From Pseudomonas sp. P818 (lineage in GTDB: Bacteria; Pseudomonadota; Gammaproteobacteria; Pseudomonadales; Pseudomonadaceae): 64,000 nt of DNA. Below are positions 56,930 to 64,000 of the stretch, piece by piece. Made by a program: the position numbers and the translations under genes. Within the stretch, counting starts at the first letter, position 1, and every line of letters begins with the position of its first letter. The notes beneath the pieces were generated by a model. It did not search any database. It was not told the origin of the DNA and saw nothing but the letters and a program-made list of their open reading frames with translations. The stretch covers positions 1 to 64,000 of the forward strand of contig NZ_ATKM01000016.1 in NCBI RefSeq assembly GCF_000418555.1, in the 5' to 3' direction.

Positions 56930-57926
56930 GTTCGCCTGGCCCTGGGTCTTTCTGCTCGCGCCGCTGCCCTGGCTGCTACGCCTGCTGCTGCCGCCAGCCG
57001 ACAGCGGCGATGCCGCATTGCGTGTCGGCTTTTTGGACGAGCTGCAGGCCCTCAGCGGTCGCCGCGCCCGCGCCGCCCTGCCCAGTTGGCGTCAGCAGGC
57101 GCCGCTGGTCCTGCTCTGGGGCCTGCTGTTGTGCGCCGCCGCGCGGCCGCAATGGGTCGGCGAACCGCTGCCGCTGCCGGCCAGCGGCCGTGATCTGCTG
57201 CTGGCGGTGGATGTCTCGGGTTCAATGGATTATGCCGACATGCAGTGGGACGACGAGCCGATCAGCCGCCTGGAGCTGGTCAAACGTCTGCTCGGCGACT
57301 TCATCGAAGGTCGTCGAGGCGATCGCGTCGGCCTGATCCTGTTCGGCAGCCAGGCCTATCTGCAGGCGCCGCTGACCTTCGACCGTCACACGGTGCGCAC
57401 CTGGCTGGACGAGGCGCTGATCGGCATCGCCGGCAAGAACACCGCCATCGGCGACGCCATCGGCCTGGCCGTCAAACGCCTGCGTCAACGACCAGCGCAA
57501 AGCCGGGTGCTGGTGCTGATTACCGATGGTGCGAACAACGGTGGCGAGATCGATCCGATGGTCGCCGCGCAACTGGCCGCCGATGAAGGTGTGCGCATCT
57601 ACACCATCGGCATCGGCGCCGATCCACAACAAAGCGGCGCATTCGGCAGCTTCGGTTTCAGCGCGCTGGACCTGGATGAAACCAGCCTGCGCGCGATCAG
57701 CGACGCCACCGGCGGCGAATATTTCCGCGCGCGCAATCAGGCCGAGCTGGAGCAGATCGAGCTGACCCTCGATCGCCTCGAGCCGGTCGCCCAGCAACCC
57801 ACCCTCGCCCGCCCGGCCCAGGCGCTCTACGCCTGGCCACTGGCGCTGGCGCTGCTGGGCTCGCTGCTGCTGGTCGGCCAGGTACTCTGGCCTGACCTGC
57901 TGCAGCGGCTAAGGAGGCGGGCATGA
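56922..57926 (+). CDS. batA: VWA-domain membrane protein BatA
   Basis: A 334-residue BatA-type protein. Two N-terminal membrane segments (residues 5-25 and 60-76) are followed by a von Willebrand A domain (about 85-290) and a C-terminal membrane segment (about 305-325). The metal-binding MIDAS is intact: AVDVSGSMDYAD (DxSGS), the Thr in GKNTAIGDAIG and the Asp in ITDGANNGGEID. It probably forms the metal-dependent interaction face that MoxR remodels. It overlaps both neighbouring genes. Confidence 0.9.
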   Translation: MFEFAWPWVFLLAPLPWLLRLLLPPADSGDAALRVGFLDELQALSGRRARAALPSWRQQAPLVLLWGLLLCAAARPQWVGEPLPLPASGRDLLLAVDVSGSMDYADMQWDDEPISRLELVKRLLGDFIEGRRGDRVGLILFGSQAYLQAPLTFDRHTVRTWLDEALIGIAGKNTAIGDAIGLAVKRLRQRPAQSRVLVLITDGANNGGEIDPMVAAQLAADEGVRIYTIGIGADPQQSGAFGSFGFSALDLDETSLRAISDATGGEYFRARNQAELEQIELTLDRLEPVAQQPTLARPAQALYAWPLALALLGSLLLVGQVLWPDLLQRLRRRA

Positions 57927-59680
57927 GCCTGTTCTGGCCGGAATGGCTGCGCCCATTGTGGCTGCTGGCTGTGCCCGTGCTGGCCTGGTTGCTCTGGCGC
58001 CTGTGGCATCGCGAACGGCAGAGCGGGCGCTGGCAGCTGTTGTTGCCGGCGGCATTTCATCAGGCGCTGCTCAAGGGTGGCAGCGGCCGCTCCAGCAAGC
58101 TGCCCTGGCTGGCACTCGGTATCGCCTGGCTGCTGGCCGTGCTCGCGCTGCTCGGCCCCAGCTGGCAGCGCGTCGAGCAGAGCAACCAGAAGCCTGCCGA
58201 TCCGTTGGTGATTCTGCTCGAACTGACGCCGCAGATGCTCGCCACCGACGGTCGCCCCAACCGCCTGGAACAGACCCGGCGCAAACTGCTCGACCTGCTC
58301 GAAGCACGCCGCGATGCGCAGACGGCGATCATCGTCTATGCCGGTAGCGCGCACAGCCTGGTGCCGCTGTCAGACGACCTGGCCACCAGCCGCAACCTGC
58401 TCGAAGCGCTGAAGCCCTCGCTGATGCCCGAGCCGGGCCGTCGCGCTGATCTGGCCGTGGCGCGTGCGCTACAACTGCTCGACCAGGCACAACTGGGTCA
58501 GGGCCGCCTGCTGCTGATCAGCAGCGCCCTCGATGAAGAGGAACGCAGCGGCATCCAGCAAGCGCTGCAGAAACGCTCGGTCCCCCTGCTGGTGCTTGGC
58601 GTGGGCAGCCGCGAAGGCGCACCGGTAGCCCAGGAGGACGGCAGCTTTCTCAAGGACTCGCGCGGCGCCATTCTGATCCCACGTCTGGATGTCCGCAGTC
58701 TGCGGGAAACTGCCGAAGCCCATGGCGGCCGCTATGCGGCGATGCGCCTGGACGACGAGGATCTGCGCCGCCTCGGCCTGCTCGAAGGCACCCAGACAAT
58801 GCGCGCAGCCGGTGAGCCGACATTGCTCGACAGCTATGTCGACCAGGGCTACTGGCTGTTGCTGCCGTTGTTGCTGCTGGCCGCCTGCGCCGGTCGGCGC
58901 GGCTGGCTGTTCTGCCTGCCGCTGCTGCTGATGCTGCCGCCGCAGAGCAGCCAGGCCTTCGAATTCAACGATCTGTGGCTGCGTCCCGATCAGCAAGGCC
59001 AGCGCCTGCTGCAGGCGCAACGCCCGGCCGAGGCGGCGCAGCGCTTCGTCGACCCGCAGTGGCAAGGCAAGGCGCTGTTCGAGGCCGAGGATTATTCCGC
59101 CGCAGCGCAGCGTTTCGCCAAGGGTGACAGCGCAGCCGATCACTACAATCGAGGCAATGCCCTGGCCAAGGCCGGCGAGCTGGAGGCGGCGCTGGACGCC
59201 TACGAACACGCCCTGGAACGCCAGCCTGAACTGGCAGTCGCGCAGTACAACAAGGCGCTGGTGGAAGAAGTGCTGCGCCAGCGCGAAAATCAGCAGCAAT
59301 CCGGTGAGGGTGATTCGGCCGAGCAGCAGGAACCAACCAACGAGCAGTCGCAGCCGAATGAATCGCCTGCCGGCCAGCCCGCCGAGAGTACTGCCGCACA
59401 GCCTACCCAGGCGGGCAGTAGCGGTGAGAACAGTGAAAGCAGCGACGCACAGGGCAGCGCCAATGGCGCCGGGGAAGACAGCCAACCCGCCACCGTCCGT
59501 GAAACCCCGGACGACGCCGAACCCGTAGGGCAGCCCCGCACGGAAGCCGATCTGGGCACCGCCGCAGAACGTCGCCAGGCACTGGAACAATGGCTGCGGC
59601 AGATTCCGGACGATCCGGCCGAGCTGCTGCGGCGAAAATTCTGGTATGAACAGCAACAGCGTCAGGACTCGAACCGATGA
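57923..59680 (+). CDS. BatB/BatC fusion: VWA (degenerate MIDAS) plus TPR protein
   Basis: A 585-residue fusion. Membrane segments lie near residues 11-29 and 57-75, followed by a VWA-like domain (about 85-290), membrane segments (about 312-335 and the stretch ending QSSQAF), TPR repeats (about 400-450, ADHYNRGNALAKAGELEAALDAYEHALERQPELAVAQYNKAL) and a long Gln/Ser/Glu low-complexity tail before a final helix. The VWA MIDAS reads LVILLELTPQM where BatA has AVDVSGSM, so the DxSxS metal site is lost. ATGA overlaps tie it to batA and batD. Confidence 0.88.
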   Translation: MSLFWPEWLRPLWLLAVPVLAWLLWRLWHRERQSGRWQLLLPAAFHQALLKGGSGRSSKLPWLALGIAWLLAVLALLGPSWQRVEQSNQKPADPLVILLELTPQMLATDGRPNRLEQTRRKLLDLLEARRDAQTAIIVYAGSAHSLVPLSDDLATSRNLLEALKPSLMPEPGRRADLAVARALQLLDQAQLGQGRLLLISSALDEEERSGIQQALQKRSVPLLVLGVGSREGAPVAQEDGSFLKDSRGAILIPRLDVRSLRETAEAHGGRYAAMRLDDEDLRRLGLLEGTQTMRAAGEPTLLDSYVDQGYWLLLPLLLLAACAGRRGWLFCLPLLLMLPPQSSQAFEFNDLWLRPDQQGQRLLQAQRPAEAAQRFVDPQWQGKALFEAEDYSAAAQRFAKGDSAADHYNRGNALAKAGELEAALDAYEHALERQPELAVAQYNKALVEEVLRQRENQQQSGEGDSAEQQEPTNEQSQPNESPAGQPAESTAAQPTQAGSSGENSESSDAQGSANGAGEDSQPATVRETPDDAEPVGQPRTEADLGTAAERRQALEQWLRQIPDDPAELLRRKFWYEQQQRQDSNR

Positions 59681-61317
59681 AGCGTCTGGTCTTCCTGCTT
59701 CTTCTAATACTCGCCGGACAGGCTCAGGCCGAAGGCTTTTTCGCCAGCGTCGACCGCACCCGCCTGAGCGAAGGTGAGACCGTGGTGCTGACGCTGGAGT
59801 CGACCGACCCAACCCGCTTCGGCCGTCCCGACCTGAGCCCACTGGAGCAGGATTTCGAGATTCTCGGCAGCCGTCAGGTCAACCGCCTGAGCAGCATCGG
59901 GGACACGCCACGCGCCAGCACGCGCTGGATCCTCACCCTGCAGCCACGCCGCAGCGGCGAAGTGACGATCCCGGCGATTCGCCTGGAAGATGCCGAAACT
60001 CTGCCGATCACGCTCAACGTCGAGGAAGCCGTCAGCGCCGGCGATGGCGACAAGCTGGCGCCGGTGTTCATCGATGCCAGCCTCGATCAGCCAAGCGTCT
60101 ACGTACAGGCTCAGGCGGTGCTGACCCTGCGCATCTACCACTCGGTCTCCATGTATGACGACAGCAACCTGACGCCTCTGCGCATAGAGGACGCCCGCGC
60201 TGAACAACTGGGCGAGCCGCGCACCTATGAGAAAAGCATCGGTGGCGTGCTGCACGGCGTGATCGAACTGCAGTACGCCATCTATCCGCAGCGCAGTGGC
60301 GAACTGGTGATTCCCGGGCAAACCTTCAGCGCCACGCTGGTCGACCGCTCGCGCAACAACGACTTCCTGCCCTTCGGTCCGCGCACCGGCAAGGTCACGC
60401 GAGTCAAATCCCCAGACATTCCCCTGCAAGTCAAACCCAAGCCGGCCGACTACCCGGCTGACGCCCCCTGGCTACCGGCACGAGCCCTGGGGCTGGCGGA
60501 AACCTGGAACCCTCAACCGGAACAAAGCCAGGTCGGCGACTCACTGACCCGCCGCCTGATTCTCAAGGTCGATGGCCTTTCCAGCGCTCAGCTGCCGCCG
60601 TTGCCGGCAACCCAGGTCGACGGCCTGCGGCGTTATCCGGATCAGCCGCAGATGAACGATCAGAAAAGCGAGAACGGCATCATCGGCACCCGCGAAGAGC
60701 GCGAAGCGCTGGTGCCCAGCCGCGCCGGCAGCTTCGACCTGCCACCGCTGGAAGTGCTGTGGTGGAACACCCAGACCGACACGCTAGAGCGCACCACCCT
60801 CTCCGCCCGCACCCTGCAGGTAGCGGAAAACCCGCAACTGCAGAACGACGAGCAACCCAACACCCCCATGGTGACGCCCCAGGTAATCGAGGGGCCGGAG
60901 CTGTGGCCCTGGCAACTGGCCTGTGCCCTGCTGAGCCTGACCACGCTGCTGGGCTTCGGCTTGTGGTGGCATGCGCGCCGGCAACCGGCGATCCAGCGCG
61001 CCGCTCAGGCGGGCCCGAGCCCGCGCACGCTGCTCGACGACCTCAAACGCGCCTGTCAGGCTGGCGACGCCCAGGCGACCCGTCATGCCCTCGATGCCTG
61101 GGCGCGGCAGCAGCCGGAGACACTTGCCGATATGGCGGCGCGCTATGTGCCGCTGTCGGATGCGCTCGATGGCCTCAACGGCGCGCTGTACAGCGAAACC
61201 GGCCAGCAATGGCAAGGCGAAGAGCTGTGGAAAGCCATTCGCAACCTGCCCGCCGCGCAGGAGCCGAGCGCCGCGCCGCAGGAAAGCAGCGCGCTGCCGC
61301 CGCTGTATCCGCGCTAG
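59677..61317 (+). CDS. batD: BatD-like protein
   Basis: A 546-residue exported membrane protein. Signal peptide MKRLVFLLLLILAGQAQA is followed by beta-rich extracytoplasmic domains (FFASVDRTRLSEGETVVLTLES onward, ending about residue 400), one membrane segment near 408-428 (LWPWQLACALLSLTTLLGFGLWW) and a cytoplasmic helical tail. BatD is the large periplasmic subunit of the Bat system, first linked to aerotolerance in Bacteroides. Its ATG overlaps the previous stop (ATGA). REP elements follow. Confidence 0.88.
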   Translation: MKRLVFLLLLILAGQAQAEGFFASVDRTRLSEGETVVLTLESTDPTRFGRPDLSPLEQDFEILGSRQVNRLSSIGDTPRASTRWILTLQPRRSGEVTIPAIRLEDAETLPITLNVEEAVSAGDGDKLAPVFIDASLDQPSVYVQAQAVLTLRIYHSVSMYDDSNLTPLRIEDARAEQLGEPRTYEKSIGGVLHGVIELQYAIYPQRSGELVIPGQTFSATLVDRSRNNDFLPFGPRTGKVTRVKSPDIPLQVKPKPADYPADAPWLPARALGLAETWNPQPEQSQVGDSLTRRLILKVDGLSSAQLPPLPATQVDGLRRYPDQPQMNDQKSENGIIGTREEREALVPSRAGSFDLPPLEVLWWNTQTDTLERTTLSARTLQVAENPQLQNDEQPNTPMVTPQVIEGPELWPWQLACALLSLTTLLGFGLWWHARRQPAIQRAAQAGPSPRTLLDDLKRACQAGDAQATRHALDAWARQQPETLADMAARYVPLSDALDGLNGALYSETGQQWQGEELWKAIRNLPAAQEPSAAPQESSALPPLYPR

Positions 61318-61370
61318 GCGCGCGATGGGCTTGCAGGATATGCAGCCCGAGGCGTGCCACTGGTAGCAAT

Positions 61371-61446
61371 GTAGGGTGGGCTTCAGCCCACCAACATCGG
61401 CTGTCTCTGGTGGGCTGAAGCGGATCGCCGTCCGGCCCACCCTACG
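61371..61446. repeat. Long inverted repeat (GTAGGGTGGGC family)
   Basis: GTAGGGTGGGCTTCAGCCCACC begins the element, which returns as TGGTGGGCTGAAG and GGCCCACCCTACG. It is a compound REP-type structure after batD. A CCACGC/GCGTGG hairpin follows near 61514-61529. Confidence 0.65.
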
Positions 61447-61542
61447 CACTGCGCTCGACAGCACCGAACATCGTACGGAGCGTAGCGGACCCGGAGCGTC
61501 CTGGGCTGCGTTACCACGCGGAGCGTGGGAACGATCAGGTTG

Positions 61543-61566
61543 CGTAGCCCGGATGCAAATCCGGGG
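61543..61566. repeat. REP element (GTAGCCCGGAT family), short copy
   Basis: CGTAGCCCGGATGCAAATCCGGGG, one arm plus core of the family seen at 46673-46732 and 55419-55479. Confidence 0.6.
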
Positions 61567-61588
61567 GATGGGTATACGCGGCACGAAC

Positions 61589-61618
61589 AAAAAACGCGGC
61601 CCGAGGGCCGCGTTTTTT
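61589..61618. terminator. Strong bidirectional terminator after the RND exporter gene
   Basis: A perfect 13-bp stem AAAAAACGCGGCC / GGCCGCGTTTTTT with a 4-base loop, T-run on both strands. It ends the leftward RND transcript 19 bases past its stop and may end the bat operon. Confidence 0.88.
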
Positions 61619-61636
61619 CGTTCTATGCAAAGGCCA

Positions 61637-63991
61637 TCAGCCCTTGGCTCGCAACTTCTCCGGGTTGATCAGGAAGCGGGCCAGGGCCGGCAGCAGCCAG
61701 ATCGCACCGATCATGTTCCACAGGAACATGAAGGTCAGCATCAGGCCCATGTCGGCCTGGAACTTGATCGCCGAGAAGATCCAGGTCGCCACGCCGATGG
61801 CCAGGCAGACGCCGGTGAACAGCACCGCCTTGCCGGTGGACTTGAGCGTCTCGTAGTAGGCGTCCTGCAGCGACAGCCCCTGACGCAGGTAGGTCTCCAG
61901 ACGGCTGTAGATGTAGATGCCATAGTCGACACCGATACCCACACCCAGGGCGATCACCGGCAGGGTGGCGACCTTGACGCCGATGCCCATGAAGGCCATC
62001 AGCGCGTTACCCAGCACCGAGGTCAGCACCAGCGGCAGGATCACGCACAGGGTCGCGGCCAGCGAACGGAAGGTCAGCAGGCACATGATGCTCACCGCTG
62101 CGTAGACCGCGATCAGCATGGTGGTCTCGGATGCCGCGATCACCTCGTTGGTGGCCGCTTCGATACCGGCGTTACCGGCAGCCAGCACTACCTGCAGCTC
62201 GTCGGTGTTGTGCTGCGCGGCGAACTCTTCGGCGGCAGCCACGGCACGCGACAAGGTCTCGGCCTTGTGGTCCTCAAGGAAGATCAGCACCGGCGCTACC
62301 GAACAGTCGGCGTTGTACAGACCTTCGGCACGAGCGATGGAGTTGTTCAGCACGTCCTGGTTACGCGACAGGGTTTCCCATTTCAGGTTGCCCTCGTTCA
62401 TGCCCTTGATCACCTGCTTGGACACGGTGACCATGGAAATGGCCGACTGCACGCCTTCGGTGTTCTCCATCTTCCACATCAGCTCGTCCATGGCGGACAG
62501 CGCTGCGTAAGTGGAGCAACCTTCGGTGGCCGTCTTGATCATCACTACCAGCACGTCGGAGCTGGTCGAGTAATTGCGGATGACGAAGTCGTTATCCAGG
62601 TTGTAGCGCGAATCCGGATGCAGTTCCGGCGCGCCCTGGTCGAGGTCGCCGATCTTCAGGTTCTGCCCGTACCAGACGCCGCCGGCCAGTGCCACCACGG
62701 CGATCACCACGGAAATCGGCGCCACCATCGGGTGAGCGAAGTTGGAAATGGCGCGCCAGATCGGGTGATCCTTGGCGGCCTCCTCGCGGCTCTTCTTCAC
62801 GGCGCGGTTGCCGATGCCGATATAGGAAATGACGACCGGCAACAGGATCAGGTTGGTCAGGATGATCACTGCCACGCCCATCGAGGCGCCAATGGCCAGT
62901 TCGCGAATCACGCCGATATCGATCAGCAGCAGGGTGACGAAGCCGACGGCATCGGACAGCAGTGCCACCAGGCCGGGGATGAACAGCTGACGGAAGGCCA
63001 TGCGCGCGGCAGACAGGGCGTCAGTCGCCTCGCCCGAGGCCATGGCGATGCCGTTGATCTTCTGCACCCCGTGGGAGATGCCGATGGCGAATACCAGGAA
63101 CGGCACCAGCATCGAGTAAGGATCGAGACCGAAGCCCAGGGTGTGCAGCAGACCCAGTTGCCAGATCACCGCCACCAGGGTGGTGATCACCACGGCCAGG
63201 GTGCTCTTGAAGCAGTGGGTGAACCACAGCAGCAGGACGAAAGTGATGCCGATGGCCACGGCAAAGAACAGCGCCACGCCGATCAGGCCGTCGATCAGAT
63301 CACCGACCTTCTTGGCGAAACCGATGATGTGCACTTTCACATCGGGGTTCTGCGCCTCGTACTTCTCGCGGATCTTCTCTTCCAGCTCGTGGGAGAACTT
63401 CTGGTAATCGAGCTTGATCAGCTTGCTCTGGTCGTTGGGGTCCGGGTAGGACTCCAGCAGCGGGATATCGACGATGCTGGACTTGAAGTTGTTCGCCACC
63501 AGGCGACCGATCTGCCCTGACTTGAGGATGTTGCTGCGCAAATCCTCCAGGCTGTCGGCAGAGCCGTCGTAGGTCTGCGGAATCACCTCGCCACCGGCGA
63601 AGCCTTCCTCGGTCACTTCGGTCCAGCGCACGCTGGGGCTCCATAGCGACTTCAGGCCGGAACGGTCGACACCGGGAATGTAGAAGGCCTCGTCATGGAT
63701 CTGCCGCAGCGTCTCCATATACTCCTTGCTGAAGATGTCGCCGTTGGTGGCCTCTACCGAGATGCGCACCGTGTTGCCCAGGTTGGCCAGGTCATTACGG
63801 TGCTCGAGCATCTTCTGGATATAGGGGTGGCCCAGCGGAATCATCTTCTCGAAGCTGGTCTGCGGGCGTACCTGCGCAGCCTGATAGAACAGGAAGATAC
63901 TGATCAGCAGGCAGATCAGGATGACTACCGGGCGATTGTTGAAAATCAGCCGCTCGAGGAAGGACGCAGGCTGTTGTTGGTGCTTGCTCAT
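61637..63991 (-). CDS. HAE3/MMPL-type RND exporter
   Basis: A 784-residue RND-superfamily membrane protein with the two-fold layout: TM1 near 21-42 (PVVILICLLISIFLFYQAA), a periplasmic loop of about 190 residues, a TM2-6 cluster near 225-390 (GLIGVALFFAVAIGITFVLLLWF and following), TM7 near 425, a second loop, and TM8-12 near 625-770. GVGIGVDYGIYIYSRLE is the SSD-like motif with the conserved Asp. It lacks the adaptor gene of tripartite pumps. HAE3 proteins are linked to hopanoid or lipid movement in some bacteria; the substrate here is unknown. The whole gene lies inside the window, starting 10 bases from its right edge. Confidence 0.9.
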   Translation of the reverse strand: MSKHQQQPASFLERLIFNNRPVVILICLLISIFLFYQAAQVRPQTSFEKMIPLGHPYIQKMLEHRNDLANLGNTVRISVEATNGDIFSKEYMETLRQIHDEAFYIPGVDRSGLKSLWSPSVRWTEVTEEGFAGGEVIPQTYDGSADSLEDLRSNILKSGQIGRLVANNFKSSIVDIPLLESYPDPNDQSKLIKLDYQKFSHELEEKIREKYEAQNPDVKVHIIGFAKKVGDLIDGLIGVALFFAVAIGITFVLLLWFTHCFKSTLAVVITTLVAVIWQLGLLHTLGFGLDPYSMLVPFLVFAIGISHGVQKINGIAMASGEATDALSAARMAFRQLFIPGLVALLSDAVGFVTLLLIDIGVIRELAIGASMGVAVIILTNLILLPVVISYIGIGNRAVKKSREEAAKDHPIWRAISNFAHPMVAPISVVIAVVALAGGVWYGQNLKIGDLDQGAPELHPDSRYNLDNDFVIRNYSTSSDVLVVMIKTATEGCSTYAALSAMDELMWKMENTEGVQSAISMVTVSKQVIKGMNEGNLKWETLSRNQDVLNNSIARAEGLYNADCSVAPVLIFLEDHKAETLSRAVAAAEEFAAQHNTDELQVVLAAGNAGIEAATNEVIAASETTMLIAVYAAVSIMCLLTFRSLAATLCVILPLVLTSVLGNALMAFMGIGVKVATLPVIALGVGIGVDYGIYIYSRLETYLRQGLSLQDAYYETLKSTGKAVLFTGVCLAIGVATWIFSAIKFQADMGLMLTFMFLWNMIGAIWLLPALARFLINPEKLRAKG

Positions 63992-64000
63992 GCAAAGGCT

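Noticed and set aside
61376..63520. Long plus-strand frame opposite the RND exporter
   Set aside because: Antisense of a clear membrane protein; its translation is His/Gln-rich without structure and it starts inside REP repeats.

Overview
The window looks like chromosomal DNA of a high-GC gammaproteobacterium of the genus Pseudomonas, probably the P. mendocina/oleovorans side of the genus rather than a fluorescent pyoverdine producer. The reasons are the gene orders tRNA-Ser - purC - bamC - dapA - gcvR-like - bcp - AI-2E - tusA-like - bepA and gdhB ... moxR - DUF58 - DUF4381 - batA - batB/C - batD, which I recall from Pseudomonas genomes; the typical Pseudomonas REP repeats; and a Fur/PvdS-like iron-starvation circuit that serves an acylated, non-pyoverdine peptide siderophore. 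The species is an inference.

Region 1 (1-21.7 kb) is an iron-acquisition locus. On the minus strand are an NRPS cut by the left window edge, a 3220-residue NRPS (acyl-AMP ligase, PCP, then a module read as Asp with epimerisation, then a module read as diaminobutyrate) and an ornithine/lysine-type N-monooxygenase, headed by a PvdS-like promoter and a Fur-box-like site. Next come a PvdE-type ABC exporter co-transcribed with a free-standing PvdS-like ECF sigma factor, a TonB-dependent receptor of visibly lower GC, a second divergent PvdE-type ABC exporter, a FhuF-type ferric-siderophore reductase and a SbmA/BacA-like ABC transporter, the last two sharing a Fur-box-like site. Together they suggest an N-acylated peptide siderophore with Asp (possibly beta-hydroxylated elsewhere) and hydroxamate ligands.

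Region 2 (21.7-33.4 kb) holds tRNA-Arg(CCU), a leucine-dehydrogenase-family enzyme and a fused indolepyruvate ferredoxin oxidoreductase divergent from an Lrp regulator (2-oxoacid/amino-acid catabolism), an EamA exporter, a small unknown gene, an exported alpha/beta hydrolase, and the metE/metR divergent pair with a textbook MetR site.

Region 3 (33.4-39.2 kb) is a tetR - adaptor - RND pump operon with two tandem identical-format operators, followed by a candidate small RNA, a 61-bp hairpin element and tRNA-Ser(CGA).

Region 4 (39.3-46.8 kb) is housekeeping: purC (of the long form unusual for the genus), bamC, dapA, gcvR-like, bcp, AI-2E permease, tusA-like and bepA. Region 5 (46.9-64 kb) holds the 180-kDa-class NAD-glutamate dehydrogenase gdhB, a large-sensor chemoreceptor with a GntR-type operator upstream, the MoxR/Bat operon (AAA+ ATPase, VWA proteins, BatD), several REP elements and an HAE3/MMPL-type RND exporter. 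I saw no CRISPR array, insertion sequence or prophage.
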